From Bradyrhizobium manausense (GTDB lineage: Bacteria; Pseudomonadota; Alphaproteobacteria; Rhizobiales; Xanthobacteraceae): 53,102 bases of DNA. Position 1 is the stretch's first letter. Each line of letters starts with the position of its first letter. Below the pieces are notes generated by a model, which was not told the DNA's origin, ran no database searches, and saw nothing but the letters and a program-made list of their open reading frames with translations. The stretch lies in contig NZ_LJYG01000061.1 in assembly GCF_001440035.1 (NCBI RefSeq), positions 1-53,102 on the forward strand, in the 5' to 3' direction. Shown piece after piece: positions 17,649 through 25,999 of this stretch. The translations under genes and the position numbers were made by a program.

Positions 17649-18188
17649 TCATGCTGCGTGCGGATTGACCACTGTGTAGCCTCGCAGCGAACGCGCGTGA
17701 ATCCTCGTCGCGTGGCCTCCCGAGTTTGCATCATACGCCAGCCAAATATCGCCACCGATGTGCTGTTCCAAGACGAAAACGTGTCCGTGTCGCGCTGCCA
17801 CCATACCGGGCGCTGGCGACGTCCGCGGGAAGCGCAGCCAATTGGCTGCGAGATTCAGTTCTGGCACGATGCGGCCAAAGACACGCATGGCCGCACCGCA
17901 GCCGCAGAAGGATTGAGGACAGCCCGCAGGGCGACCTCCAACGATACGAGCGGCTGGGACGTCTACTCTGCCCGCGGACATAGCGAGTCCGGCAAACGGC
18001 CTTCGCTCAAGAACATGCAGTCCATAGGAAGATCGAGACAATCGTGCCGCACCTGGCAGGGAATAGGAAAAATCGCACGGCATTGTCACATTGCATTCTG
18101 GCGGCCGGCTCGTGCGGAACGGACGAGCCTGCGAGGAGATGGGCTCAATCGAAACAAGCAGGGACGCAACAATTATTTGTTTAAACAT
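17649..18188 (-). CDS. Exported protein with a GCPxxFCGC cysteine motif
   Basis: 179 residues, ATG at 18188 with GGAG about 9 nt upstream. A signal peptide (MFKQIIVASLLVSIEPISSQ) precedes an Arg/Pro-rich linker. The folded C-terminal part has VGGRPAGCPQSFCGCGAAMR, then LNLAANWLRF, PGMVAARHGHVFVLEQHIGG and GHATRIHARSLRGYTVVNP. This order (Cys at a helix start, a later GHV/I strand, closing strands) resembles secreted NlpC/P60- or CHAP-like cysteine proteins seen in rhizobia. A cell-wall hydrolase-like or related role is inferred; enzymatic activity is not certain. Confidence 0.65.
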   Translation of the reverse strand: MFKQIIVASLLVSIEPISSQARPFRTSRPPECNVTMPCDFSYSLPGAARLSRSSYGLHVLERRPFAGLAMSAGRVDVPAARIVGGRPAGCPQSFCGCGAAMRVFGRIVPELNLAANWLRFPRTSPAPGMVAARHGHVFVLEQHIGGDIWLAYDANSGGHATRIHARSLRGYTVVNPHAA

Positions 18189-18379
18189 GCAAGACTCCGG
18201 GGTTAATGGGTCCTGCCCCGGAGATAAAGACCAGTGCCAATTTGACCAAATTTAGTCACGCAGTGCGAACCGGAAGGTGGAATTCGTCAGGATTGGACTG
18301 CGAATTGGCCGAAATAAATGCGGATCTTGTTGTCGGCGACGTGTGCTGCGGCAACAGGGGTGCGCCGCGGCCGGCCTCC

Positions 18380-18562
18380 TCAATCGGCGGCGTGCCAGCT
18401 GCGTTGTTGCTGGGAGTCTTTCTCGTCGTGAGTCTGATCAGCCGCGCCATGACCTGCTTTTGAAGGCTTGGCGCTTTCGCCGGCGAGCAAAAGCAGTCTT
18501 TGCATTTCAGCAAGGCGGGCGCGGCAATATTCGCGATAGAGCAGGTCGAATATGACGAGCAT
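18380..18562 (-). CDS. 60-residue orphan protein
   Basis: 60 residues from ATG 18562, with a GGAGG ribosome-binding site 6 nt upstream. The N-terminal half, MLVIFDLLYREYCRARLAEM, is a conserved-looking helix seen in short Hyphomicrobiales proteins; the C-terminal half is polar and low-complexity. Function is unknown. A longer frame on the same strand (to 18828) is out of phase and not credible. Confidence 0.55.
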   Translation of the reverse strand: MLVIFDLLYREYCRARLAEMQRLLLLAGESAKPSKAGHGAADQTHDEKDSQQQRSWHAAD

Positions 18563-18990
18563 GGTCGCCTCCATCCTTGGAGTGCGCACCTATGGGATAT
18601 TCCGGCAAGTGCGGCGACGCACCTTAGCGCTCTCGTTTCAATTCCGTTGTGACCCCGTTCACAGCGGCGGCTGCTTTCCCGCAAGCCAACCGATCGTCCT
18701 TGCTGTTCATGAAAAAGAGCAGGGCCGGTGACCAAAGTTCGTTGCACGAGGTAATCGGCGAGAGGCCCGCTCGACCCCGCGGAACCATCTAAGCAATTGA
18801 TCGCTTGTCGCAGCGCGAGAGCCTGCAACGGTCAGAGGATACACCAGGAGATCACTACATTGAAGTCAGGTAATAGGTCCGATGATAGACATTGACCTCC
18901 CATTTAAATGTGGTCTATTTAATATTATTTTGATCACGCCAATCGAAAGCTGCATGGCGACCCAAGAATTGTCCGCAGCCCTGGAGCTTA
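18563..18990. other. Intergenic region upstream of the cyclase gene
   Basis: No supported gene. The right-hand part (18880-18935) is AT-rich and contains the palindrome CATTTAAATG; it is the likely control region of the cyclase gene at 18991. Confidence 0.45.
18886..18917. promoter_or_regulatory. Nested dyad upstream of the cyclase gene
   Basis: TAGAC (18886-18890) and GTCTA (18913-18917) flank the 10-bp palindrome CATTTAAATG (18901-18910), about 75-105 bp before the cyclase start. The position suits an operator, or an H-NS/Ros-type AT-rich binding site. No regulator can be named. Confidence 0.3.
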
Positions 18991-20538
18991 ATGATGGCCG
19001 AGATACGCAATTTCAGGTCGGGAGAGCGGGAGGGAGGTGGGGACAGTAGCGCGCCGCGCCGCCTCGCAGCGATCATCGTCGGTGATATCGCCTCCTATAG
19101 CCATCTCATGCAGTTGGACGAGGAGGGGACCCACAAGCGTGTCAAACGCATTCAGCGCGATTTGGTTGAGCCGAGCATAAGCGAACACGAGGGGAGGCTC
19201 GTTAAGACGACCGGAGACGGCTTTATCGCGATTTTTGACAGTCCGGTTGAAGCGGTGCGTTGCGCAATCGTGATTCAGCAGAACCTGCTTGGCCGCAACG
19301 TCCCTTTGCCGAAGCATTCAAGAATCGAGTATCGGATTGGCGTCAACCTGGGTGACGTCATCGTCGAGCCGGACGACATTTACGGCGACGGCGTCAACAT
19401 CGCCACGCGCATCGAAGGTCTTGCTGAACCAGGGCAGGTATTCATCTCCGGTGCAATCTACGAGCAGATCAAACACAAGCTGGTCTGCGGCTATGAAGCG
19501 TTGGGAGACCGGCGCGTCAAGAACATCACCGATCCTGTGACGATTTATCGGGTGCTCCCCGATGCACAGGCGGTTGCAGGTCGGCGGAATCGTCGCGAGA
19601 CGATCCTGATCTTGCTGCTGGGCGTCACAAGTCTGGTCTTGGCGAGCAGTGTGCTGTGGTACCTGGTCCAGCAGCCGAAGGCTGGAGCGGGGCGGCAAGT
19701 TTCGGTGCCGTCTTCGACCCCCGTCGCTCCACTCACGCCGACAACTCCCAGTCTGACTCAGTCTCAGCAGAGCCCTGAGGCGCCGGCATCGTCAGGCGTC
19801 AACGCGCCAACCATCGTGGCGAAGCCGAGCACACCCGTTCCGCAGGCGCCTCATGAGCCTACTCCGCGCGAGCCCGAGATGGTCCCGATTCCCGGTGGTG
19901 CGTTTGCAATGGGCAGCAATGATGATCCGACGGAACGGCCGATCCATCAGGTGACGGTGCGACCCTTCTCAATTGGCAAATACCCGGTGACCGTTCGAGA
20001 ATGGAATGAATGCGCCGCCGCCAAGGCGTGCACCGTTGCCGCAGCCGGAGACGACGAGGCGCCAGCGGGCAACCTGAGTTGGACGGATGCACGACAATAT
20101 GTGACGTGGCTGGCCAAGGTCACCGGCAAGCCATATCGGCTGCCGAGTGAAGCGGAGTGGGAATATGCGGCGCGCGCAGGCACTCAGTCCAAGTATTGGT
20201 GGGGCGATCGGATGATGCCAGGGATGGCGGGATGCAAGGATTGCGAACCGTCCTCGTCGGCGGCTCCGGTCAAGGTGGGAAACTATCCGCAAAATCGGTT
20301 CGGTCTGTACGACATGGGAGGGACGGTCGATCAATGGACCGATGACTGCTGGCATAAAAATTATCAGGGCGCGCCGACAGATGGCTCACCCTGGATTACA
20401 GGGGACTGCACCTCGCGCGTCATTCGGTCCGGCTCTTGGAAAAACGATGCCAGATACGTGCGTCCCTCGAACCGAGACAGCTATGACACTGGTGTCAGAT
20501 ATCCGACGCACGGCCTGCGCGTGGCCCTAGGTCCCTGA
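18991..20538 (+). CDS. Class III adenylate/guanylate cyclase fused to an FGE/SUMF1-like domain
   Basis: 515 residues, ATG at 18991 (GGAG upstream; ATG 18994 also possible). Residues about 25-185 are a class III cyclase: both metal-binding aspartates (GDIASYSHLM, Asp32; TTGDGF, Asp76) and the YGDGVNIATRIEGLA transition-state segment are present, so it should be active. A single membrane helix at about 205-227 and a Pro/Thr-rich linker follow. Residues about 295-515 are a SUMF1/FGE-like domain (EMVPIPGGAFAMGS, PVTVREWNECA, RLPSEAEWEYAARAG, GLYDMGGTVDQWTDD, RSGSW, GLRVALG). The region where formylglycine-generating enzymes carry two active-site cysteines (around RPSNRDSY) has none, so this half is probably a ligand- or protein-binding sensor outside the membrane. 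The DUF4399 gene follows after 21 bp. Confidence 0.9.
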   Translation: MMAEIRNFRSGEREGGGDSSAPRRLAAIIVGDIASYSHLMQLDEEGTHKRVKRIQRDLVEPSISEHEGRLVKTTGDGFIAIFDSPVEAVRCAIVIQQNLLGRNVPLPKHSRIEYRIGVNLGDVIVEPDDIYGDGVNIATRIEGLAEPGQVFISGAIYEQIKHKLVCGYEALGDRRVKNITDPVTIYRVLPDAQAVAGRRNRRETILILLLGVTSLVLASSVLWYLVQQPKAGAGRQVSVPSSTPVAPLTPTTPSLTQSQQSPEAPASSGVNAPTIVAKPSTPVPQAPHEPTPREPEMVPIPGGAFAMGSNDDPTERPIHQVTVRPFSIGKYPVTVREWNECAAAKACTVAAAGDDEAPAGNLSWTDARQYVTWLAKVTGKPYRLPSEAEWEYAARAGTQSKYWWGDRMMPGMAGCKDCEPSSSAAPVKVGNYPQNRFGLYDMGGTVDQWTDDCWHKNYQGAPTDGSPWITGDCTSRVIRSGSWKNDARYVRPSNRDSYDTGVRYPTHGLRVALGP

Positions 20539-20559
20539 GAACTGGCAAGGAGGTACCGG

Positions 20560-21021
20560 ATGAGGATTGTGGGTATGGTTGTCCTTGTAGCGCCGCTCTT
20601 GCTGACAGAAATGGCGCATGGGCAAGGTAAATCGGCTCCGAATGACGCGAAGCTGTACTTTATCTCGCCCGTGGATGGCCAGAAAATCAAAAGCGGCTTT
20701 TGGGCCCGGTTCGGGCTGCGAAACATGGGCGTGACGCACGCGGGCGACGACTACGCGAACAGCGGTCATCACCATCTCTTGGTGGACGTTGACGAGCCGG
20801 TCGATCCCAAGGAGCCAATCCCGCAAGACAAATCTCACTTGCACTTCGGCGCCGGACAGACCGAAACGTATCTCGAACTTCCGCCTGGAAGGCACACTCT
20901 CCAGCTCGTTCTGGGCGACGCCAAGCACTACCCATTCGATCCTCCAGTCGTATCGGACAAAATCACCGTCCGGGTCGGAGAGGAGGCTATCAAGCGGCGT
21001 CGCTGGCGTCGTCTGCACTAG
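20560..21021 (+). CDS. Exported DUF4399 protein
   Basis: 153 residues, ATG at 20560 with a near-perfect AAGGAGG ribosome-binding site. A signal peptide (about 1-22) leads into a DUF4399 domain: YFISPVDGQKIKSGFWARFG, NSGHHHLLVDVDEP, HLHFGAGQTETYLELPPGRH and LQLVLGDAKHYPF. The His-rich HHHL and HLHFG segments could bind metal; that is inference. The C-terminus is basic (KRRRWRRLH). It is 21 bp after the cyclase-FGE gene and probably co-transcribed, which suggests a periplasmic partner or ligand for that receptor. Confidence 0.85.
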   Translation: MRIVGMVVLVAPLLLTEMAHGQGKSAPNDAKLYFISPVDGQKIKSGFWARFGLRNMGVTHAGDDYANSGHHHLLVDVDEPVDPKEPIPQDKSHLHFGAGQTETYLELPPGRHTLQLVLGDAKHYPFDPPVVSDKITVRVGEEAIKRRRWRRLH

Positions 21022-21319
21022 GCGGCTCCTGGCTCGTGGCCCAAAATCTCGCGATACAGGCTCGCAAATTGTCCACGAACGACCCAAGAAAGCGTGCAGC
21101 CCCCCGAGCCAAACTCCGATCGTGAGCCTTGCCGTTGGCATGCGACCAGGTTTGTTAATTAAAACCGAAAGCGCTCAGTTCGTAATAATTCCGGAAGCCT
21201 GTCAGCTCCGGGCGGTTCGCCTGCTTCGACATCGCCTAACCCGCGCTATTTTCATTGTATCCGGCACCCGAACGAATTTTTGCCAGTAGATTTTTTTATT
21301 AACCGAGTTGGAGACAGCG

Positions 21320-21508
21320 ATGCGACGACACGTCGTGAGACCGTGGAGCTATCAAGATCTGGCCTTATTGAGGACACTAGCGCGAGAATTGCCCACCCGA
21401 GAACTTGCGTCGAGGCTTGAACGCAGTCCAGCTGCCGTCATCTCGAAGGCGCGAGAACTTAAGCTTTCCCTAAAAATCCCGAGGATGAAAAAGGGCAGTC
21501 TAGTCTAG
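21320..21508 (+). CDS. Small HTH-like orphan protein
   Basis: 62 residues from ATG 21320 (GGAGAC upstream; in-frame ATG at 21308 is less likely). The segment PWSYQDLALLRTLARELPTR followed by ELASRLERSPAAVISKAREL has the layout of a Myb/SANT- or GcrA-like helix-turn-helix: three helices with W, LA-LE-S-AAV-SKA signature. Such proteins of 60-80 residues are common in Bradyrhizobium and likely bind DNA. The AT-rich DNA downstream (21515-21600) holds no gene. Confidence 0.65.
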   Translation: MRRHVVRPWSYQDLALLRTLARELPTRELASRLERSPAAVISKARELKLSLKIPRMKKGSLV

Positions 21509-21648
21509 CGACTTTAAAAAATGCACAAAATTCCCTGGCTTGAAATATATCCGATTGAACCCTTGGATTGTTTTGCTAAACTGACGAATAATTTCTTTGA
21601 ATACGTCTCTCGATCCGATCCTTGTATCTTTCATTCTCCGGGGGCACG

Positions 21649-21849
21649 ATGTTTGATGCCGCTACCACTGCCCTGCTACGTGCAGTTCTGAACGAGATCT
21701 GCGATGGCGTTTCGCCTCACGAAACCGGTGCCCGTGCGCATGTGGCATCCAAAATTCTCGAGGCCGCGACGAAAGGCGAAACATCGGCCGATGGCCTGAT
21801 CCAGGTCGGCCGGAAAGCGCTGAGTGACGCTCCTACTATGTGGCGGTAG
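21649..21849 (+). CDS. Small conserved-type orphan protein
   Basis: 66 residues from ATG 21649, with GGGGG upstream. The sequence MFDAATTALLRAVLNEICDG followed by VSPHETGARAHVASKILEAA is a helical protein type that I recognise as widespread in Bradyrhizobium and related genera, where many copies carry the ETG-R--VAS-LLEAA signature. Function is unknown. Composition and start context make it a secure small gene. Confidence 0.75.
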   Translation: MFDAATTALLRAVLNEICDGVSPHETGARAHVASKILEAATKGETSADGLIQVGRKALSDAPTMWR

Positions 21850-22216
21850 CCCCGCCCGCGGTCCAACGTTGGCGCAGCCCGGAGAATGATGCCAAGGGCT
21901 TTGGGCCAATCATCAGTTGGTGTGGTCTCCCCGGCTCGAGAATCCTTCGGTGCGAACTTGCCGGAGTTCGCCCGCATCTGTCACCGCTTCGTAGAAGCGG
22001 AGTAGCAGCATCAACCGCGCAGGCCCGGGAATTTCCGCTGGAGATGCTCCGGCGCGGGGAGGGGGATCCTAAACTGGCCGGGTGCCCGTGCCAGGTCCCG
22101 CTCAAGTCCGGTTGTGAGCGCCGCCAAAGCAGTCCGGCCAGTCGAGGCTTGACGGCTATCGCGAACCTGAGAGGTTGGAGAAATAGGTGCTGCCATCGAG
22201 TTCTGCTCATCTCGTT
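21850..22216. other. Gene-poor gap
   Basis: No supported gene or regulatory element; the open frames on both strands are GC-driven and overlap each other. Confidence 0.4.
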
Positions 22217-22420
22217 CTATACGTCTGAGCAGACCAAGGCCTTCTCGGCCACCGCAAACGCCGTGAATGGCGATGCATCGAGCTCGATGGTGCCGGTGCT
22301 TTCGTAAAGCGGCCTCCAACGCGCCATATAGCCAGGGCGATCATAAAAACTGGGACCATCGATGCTCTCGACGCTGACTACAAAAGAAAGGCCGTGAGTG
22401 CTTGCACTCCATATGTCCAT
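22217..22420 (-). CDS. Small orphan protein
   Basis: 67 residues from ATG 22420; an in-frame ATG at 22453 would add 11 residues, and neither start has a strong ribosome-binding site. The sequence contains STHGLSFVVSVESIDGPSFY, DRPGYMARWRPLYESTGTIE and SPFTAFAVAEKALV, a beta-rich core with a final helix that reads as genuine protein. Function and family are unknown. It converges on the gene at 21649. Confidence 0.5.
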   Translation of the reverse strand: MDIWSASTHGLSFVVSVESIDGPSFYDRPGYMARWRPLYESTGTIELDASPFTAFAVAEKALVCSDV

Positions 22421-22753
22421 GTGCGTGACAGAGCCACGGAAATGCAGTGGCATCGCAGAAGCTCAGCAATATGGTGGTTGTATTCAAAACGAGAGTGCTG
22501 GCAAGATCATATTTAAAACGAAGACCTGCATCCATTTGAATTGCGCTGCTCGATGATCTGTTCAAGGACGCTCGGGCTGATCATTGCTGACGATTGAACC
22601 ACGCGGCAGATGGACCAGCCTGTATTCGGCGGCGAAAACCCAGGTCCGATAATGATAATAATGTGGATTATATCGCCCAACTCTTGCCGGTCACCCGCAG
22701 TAGATTAGATTGCCGCTTGCGGCGCAAACACGGTGTCTTGCTTTGGGGGGGTC
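22421..22753. other. Intergenic region before the H-NS-family gene
   Basis: No supported gene. AT-rich patches at about 22490-22520 and 22645-22680 probably include the promoter of the H-NS-family gene at 22754; no clear hexamers were identified. Confidence 0.4.
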
Positions 22754-23092
22754 ATGACAAGTGACGACTTTGGATCCATGTGCACAGATGATCTGTGGAT
22801 TTTGTATCAAGAAATCACGGATGTGCTGGCTGAAAAGATAGTCGCCAAGAAAGCCGCATTAGAATTGCGCCTTTGTGAACTCGACACTGCCGAGAGGATG
22901 AGGGGTGTGCGAAAACGCCGCTCGTACCCGCCAGTTTTCGCCAAGTATCACAATCCAGATAATCTGGTGCAAAGTTGGTCAGGCCGTGGCAAGACACCTC
23001 TGTGGCTCAAAGCACAGCTTATGGCTGGAAATAGGCTGGAGGACTTCCTGATTGACCGTCCACGCGGCGAAGGCCGACGCAGGAGCGGATAA
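22754..23092 (+). CDS. H-NS-family DNA-binding protein
   Basis: 112 residues from ATG 22754, just after a run of seven G; a GTG at 22733 is possible. The N-terminal half (CTDDLWILYQEITDVLAEKI) is the oligomerisation coil. The C-terminal half has RRSYPPVFAKYHNPDNLVQS followed by WSGRGKTPLWLKAQL, the H-NS C-terminal motif that inserts in the minor groove of AT-rich DNA. It should silence horizontally acquired AT-rich DNA, of which this window has several islands. A shorter relative lacking the DNA-binding half is at 9223-9402. Only one cysteine-rich oddity (MCTDD) is seen near the start. Confidence 0.85.
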   Translation: MTSDDFGSMCTDDLWILYQEITDVLAEKIVAKKAALELRLCELDTAERMRGVRKRRSYPPVFAKYHNPDNLVQSWSGRGKTPLWLKAQLMAGNRLEDFLIDRPRGEGRRRSG

Positions 23093-23215
23093 GGCCTCGT
23101 GCCTTCGCTCGTCATCCTCGCGCCTCGCGCCAAGCGGGGCCACGAGGGGCTGCTTGCTCGCGTATCAGCACTATCAACGGAGTCCCTCATTACTGCCGAT
23201 GGTGCGCCCATCACT

Positions 23216-23231
23216 GTCCATTAGGACAGTA
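23216..23231. repeat. Small hairpin upstream of the 23264 gene
   Basis: CTGTCC and GGACAG are exact complements around an ATTA loop, ending about 30 bp before the next start codon. It could be a small operator or an RNA hairpin. Confidence 0.25.
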
Positions 23232-23263
23232 ACGCCGGCATCAACATTCTCCGCTCAAGCAGC

Positions 23264-23548
23264 ATGACCACGCACATCAACAAGGTCCATCACGTCACCA
23301 CCCTCGCCAAGGTCGCCAAAGACCTCGGCGAAGATGAAGATTGGCTGTGGGACATCGCCAACGAGGTGGAGATCGAGGATGGCGTCATCTGGGTCTATGG
23401 CGTCGGAGAAGACGCTGCGGCCTACGCCAAACGGATACTCGAAGCGCGGCGCCGGCGAGAGTCAAATTGTCGATTAGTGGTGGCTTGGATCTCGCTCGAG
23501 CTACTGCGCGCCGTGGATTCGATTGCAGAGGTCATTTCAGATCAGTAG
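23264..23548 (+). CDS. Small conserved-type acidic protein
   Basis: 94 residues, ATG at 23264. The N-terminal half, KVHHVTTLAKVAKDLGEDED followed by WLWDIANEVEIEDGVIWVYG, matches a small protein that I recall as highly conserved across Bradyrhizobium, with a helix-turn-helix-like arrangement and a VYGVGED strand. In the copies I remember the sequence continues with a different segment after VGED; here it becomes Arg- and Ala-rich and then hydrophobic (LVVAWISLELLRAVDSIAEV), so the C-terminal half may be a replaced or frameshifted tail. Function is unknown. Confidence 0.7.
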   Translation: MTTHINKVHHVTTLAKVAKDLGEDEDWLWDIANEVEIEDGVIWVYGVGEDAAAYAKRILEARRRRESNCRLVVAWISLELLRAVDSIAEVISDQ

Positions 23549-23619
23549 ACAGCGGCCCGACTGCACGCTCACGTCCGGCATGCCAGCAGCGGACGAGAAG
23601 ATGGAAGGCGCGAGCGGGC

Positions 23620-24582
23620 TCAGACCATTTCGAGCGAGTGCTTGAAATAGGCGATGGTCTCCTTCAGGCCGTCCTCGAGCGCCACCTTCGGCTCCCAGTT
23701 CAGGGCGACCTTGGCCTTGGTGAGGTCGGGCTGGCGCTGGCGCGGATCGTCCTGAGGCAAGGGGTTGAACTCCAGCCTTGAGCGCGATCCCGTGAGCTCG
23801 ATGATCTTCTCGGCGAGCTCGCGGATGGTGAACTCGGAATTGTTGCCGAGGTTGATCGGGCCGGTGACGTCTTCGCCCGTCACCATTAGCCGCATGATCG
23901 CCTCGACGAGATCGTCGACATAGCAGAACGAGCGGGTCTGCCCGCCGTCGCCGAACACGCTGATCGGCTCGCCCTTCAGCGCCTGAACGATGAAGGACGA
24001 TACCACGCGACCGTCATTGGGCTGCATACGCGGACCATAGGTGTTGAAGATGCGCGCGACCTTGATCGCCAGGCCGTGCTGGCGCCAATAGTCAAAGAAC
24101 AACGTCTCCGCACAGCGCTTGCCCTCGTCGTAGCAGGAACGGATGCCGATCGGATTGACGTTGCCCCAGTAATCTTCCGTCTGGGGATGGATCAGCGGAT
24201 CGCCGTAGACCTCGCTGGTCGAGGCTTGGAAGATACGCGCCTTCAGCCGCTTGGCGAGGCCGAGCATGTTGATGGCGCCGTGCACCGAGGTCTTGGTAGT
24301 CTGCACGGGGTCGCGCTGGTAGTGGATCGGCGAGGCCGGGCAGGCTAGGTTGAAGATCGCGTCGACCTCGATGTAGAGCGGGAAGGTGACGTCGTGCCTG
24401 ACCGCCTCGAATAGGGGATTTGCGATCAAATGGGCAATGTTGCGCCGGCTGCCGGTGAAATAATTGTCCGCAGAAACTACCTCGGCGCCGGCATCGAGCA
24501 GTCGCTCGCAGATGTGCGATCCGATGAAGCCGGCGCCTCCGGTTACGAGGATGCGGCTGTTCTTGTAGCTTTCAAACGGCAT
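23620..24582 (-). CDS. uxs: UDP-glucuronate decarboxylase (UDP-xylose synthase)
   Basis: 320 residues from ATG 24582 (GGAA upstream). An extended SDR: the NAD-binding [10 protein letters not shown] motif at the start, the active-site YDEGKR (Tyr-x-x-x-Lys), and the strongly characteristic [40 protein letters not shown] and [13 protein letters not shown] segments that mark the UDP-xylose synthase branch. It converts UDP-glucuronate to UDP-xylose, a cytoplasmic donor for xylosylation. It opens the polysaccharide part of the window, but the genes for GDP-fucose lie 21 kb away. Length is as expected for the bacterial enzyme. Confidence 0.9.
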   Translation of the reverse strand: MPFESYKNSRILVTGGAGFIGSHICERLLDAGAEVVSADNYFTGSRRNIAHLIANPLFEAVRHDVTFPLYIEVDAIFNLACPASPIHYQRDPVQTTKTSVHGAINMLGLAKRLKARIFQASTSEVYGDPLIHPQTEDYWGNVNPIGIRSCYDEGKRCAETLFFDYWRQHGLAIKVARIFNTYGPRMQPNDGRVVSSFIVQALKGEPISVFGDGGQTRSFCYVDDLVEAIMRLMVTGEDVTGPINLGNNSEFTIRELAEKIIELTGSRSRLEFNPLPQDDPRQRQPDLTKAKVALNWEPKVALEDGLKETIAYFKHSLEMV

Positions 24583-24748
24583 GATCGGTTCCAGATTGTC
24601 CGCGCGGCGGGGCGGGCTGAGTGGTATCGGCAACAGCCGGACTCTCCAACAGCCAAGTGGCTTGGGTCGAGCTAATTAATTACTCTACTATGCATGCGGT
24701 TGTTTTCGTATTTTTACCAGCCGAGGCGCGCGGCGATGCGCGTCTAGT
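24583..24748. other. Short intergenic region upstream of the UDP-xylose synthase gene
   Basis: AT-rich DNA at about 24675-24715, likely holding the promoter of the minus-strand gene at 24582. The dyad-rich GCGCG patch near 24725-24745 follows. Confidence 0.35.
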
Positions 24749-24910
24749 CTAGCCGGGGCCTTCCCCGCATGCGTACGCATAGCCCAACTTACGCAGTTGA
24801 AAAGCGCTCCGCGGCAGTCCCATCAGCGAAAAAGCTCGAGCTTGCAACGCAAACCGCCGCTGCTCGGTTGCCCCGATGTAGCGGCGGTCGTTGTTCGAGC
24901 GTGACTTGGC
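24749..24910 (-). pseudogene. Startless coding remnant
   Basis: A 53-codon open frame ending at a stop at 24749-24751, with strongly protein-like sequence (including RRYIGATEQRRFALQARAFS and RSAFQLRKLGYAYACGEG). A stop codon lies immediately upstream at 24911-24913 and no usable start codon occurs before codon 20 or so, so it looks like the C-terminal scrap of a larger gene. The Arg-rich helical character would suit the end of a glycosyltransferase or similar polysaccharide enzyme, but I cannot name the family. Confidence 0.35.
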
Positions 24911-24930
24911 TTAGCTAATCACTCCGGTGC

Positions 24931-25197
24931 TTACCGAAACCAAAATGGCCACCAACCACGACGAGGGATCGGCTGGGCCTGTGCCTTCATGGCCTGGACC
25001 TCTTCGACGGGACGAAGCTGCGGGCCATAGACCGCGGGGGGATAGACGTCGTCCCAAAACACATAGCCGGTCTGGACGTAGGCCGCGCGATGGTGCGATG
25101 GGGCAAGCGCCAGTTCTGCGGCCGGAGCCATGGTTGTTGTCATGGCGATGCCCAGTACGGAAAGGGCAATCGACGGAACAAGGGCACGGAGGCTCAT
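24931..25197 (-). CDS. Small exported protein
   Basis: 88 residues, ATG at 25197. A signal peptide (MSLRALVPSIALSVLGIAMT, cleavage near ...APAAELALA) precedes a mature part of about 60 residues rich in aromatic residues: AAYVQTGYVFWDDVYPPAVY and a GWWPFWFR end. Such short Tyr/Trp-rich secreted proteins are common in rhizobia near envelope genes; function is unknown. A startless remnant follows on the same strand. Confidence 0.65.
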   Translation of the reverse strand: MSLRALVPSIALSVLGIAMTTTMAPAAELALAPSHHRAAYVQTGYVFWDDVYPPAVYGPQLRPVEEVQAMKAQAQPIPRRGWWPFWFR

Positions 25198-25468
25198 TGC
25201 ATGGAATCCCTATTAAAATGAGACGGGCAATAATGCTACGGGTTCCGAAAGGTTGCAAGGGCGTCCGGTCGCACCAAATGCCGCGGACAATCGTTTTCGG
25301 GGCATGGAGTCCGTGCGCAGTCGTGATCGGCCGGACAGGTGTGCGGTGAAGATCGAGTCCGACGCTGCACACCAAAGATCTCACGTGATCAATTTTTCGG
25401 CGCCAGGAATCATGATGTCGACACACTACTCACTCTTGATGACTGTCAGATTCCTCAGGACGCGTTCA
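25198..25468. other. Intergenic region with no clear gene
   Basis: No supported gene; it should contain the promoter of the minus-strand gene ending the region at 25197. Confidence 0.35.
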
Positions 25469-25642
25469 ATGGTTTCTGCCTCTGTCTCCGCATCGTTCTT
25501 CTGCTCCGGGCTCGCCTTGGGATACGCATTGCGCGCCTGGCGTGTCCGACGGAAGGTGGCAAACTTGTTCCTCTCCGCCTCGCGTCCTTCAGCAAGACCT
25601 GCCCGGACATCGACTTTCGGACATACGCGACGGGCTTTCTAG
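25469..25642 (+). CDS. Possible small membrane protein
   Basis: 57 residues from ATG 25469, with AGGA about 12 nt upstream, a weak spacing. Residues 2-22 form one hydrophobic helix (VSASVSASFFCSGLALGYAL) followed by RAWRVRRK, a pattern of small single-pass Bradyrhizobium proteins (C-GLA-GYA-R-W). The rest is Ser/Arg-rich and less convincing. Low-confidence call. Confidence 0.3.
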   Translation: MVSASVSASFFCSGLALGYALRAWRVRRKVANLFLSASRPSARPARTSTFGHTRRAF

Positions 25643-25698
25643 CCTTCGTCCGGTCATGCTGTAGATGGGCATCGTATCACTTTAGAGGGGACGACGAC

Positions 25699-25974
25699 AT
25701 GAGCGAGCCAAAGAAGGATGCTCCGCGGCGCTACATCAAGGACGGTGCCGGCCAACGTGTTCTGGTCGGCCTGACGATTTCCGAGACAATCGAATTCGAG
25801 ACTCTCGAGAGTGGGCAAGCCCGCCCGGGCGCTGACTTGCTCGCCGGTGAGCCTGGGATCCGTCAGCACAAGCATAACGAGCGTTGGCTCGAACTCTACG
25901 TCAAACACGAGCAGGCCTGGAGCAATTGGATGGCCGAGACCCGCACTCGGCTGACGCCTCACATGCTCAACTAG
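25699..25974 (+). CDS. Conserved-type small soluble protein
   Basis: 91 residues from ATG 25699, with AGAGGGG upstream; the frame is open far upstream but those residues look random. It begins MSEPKKDAPRRYIKDGAGQR, then VLVGLTISETIEFETLE, and ends with a helix (ERWLELYVKHEQAWSNWMAE). This is a soluble protein with a strand-rich core and a C-terminal helix. Function is unknown. It converges with the phosphatase gene at 26000, 25 bp away. Confidence 0.65.
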   Translation: MSEPKKDAPRRYIKDGAGQRVLVGLTISETIEFETLESGQARPGADLLAGEPGIRQHKHNERWLELYVKHEQAWSNWMAETRTRLTPHMLN

Positions 25975-25999
25975 TCCATCGACTCGTTCGCATTCGATC

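Noticed and set aside
18256..18828. 190-codon minus-strand frame
   Set aside because: Overlaps the better-supported 60-residue gene at 18380-18562 out of phase, and has no recognisable features.
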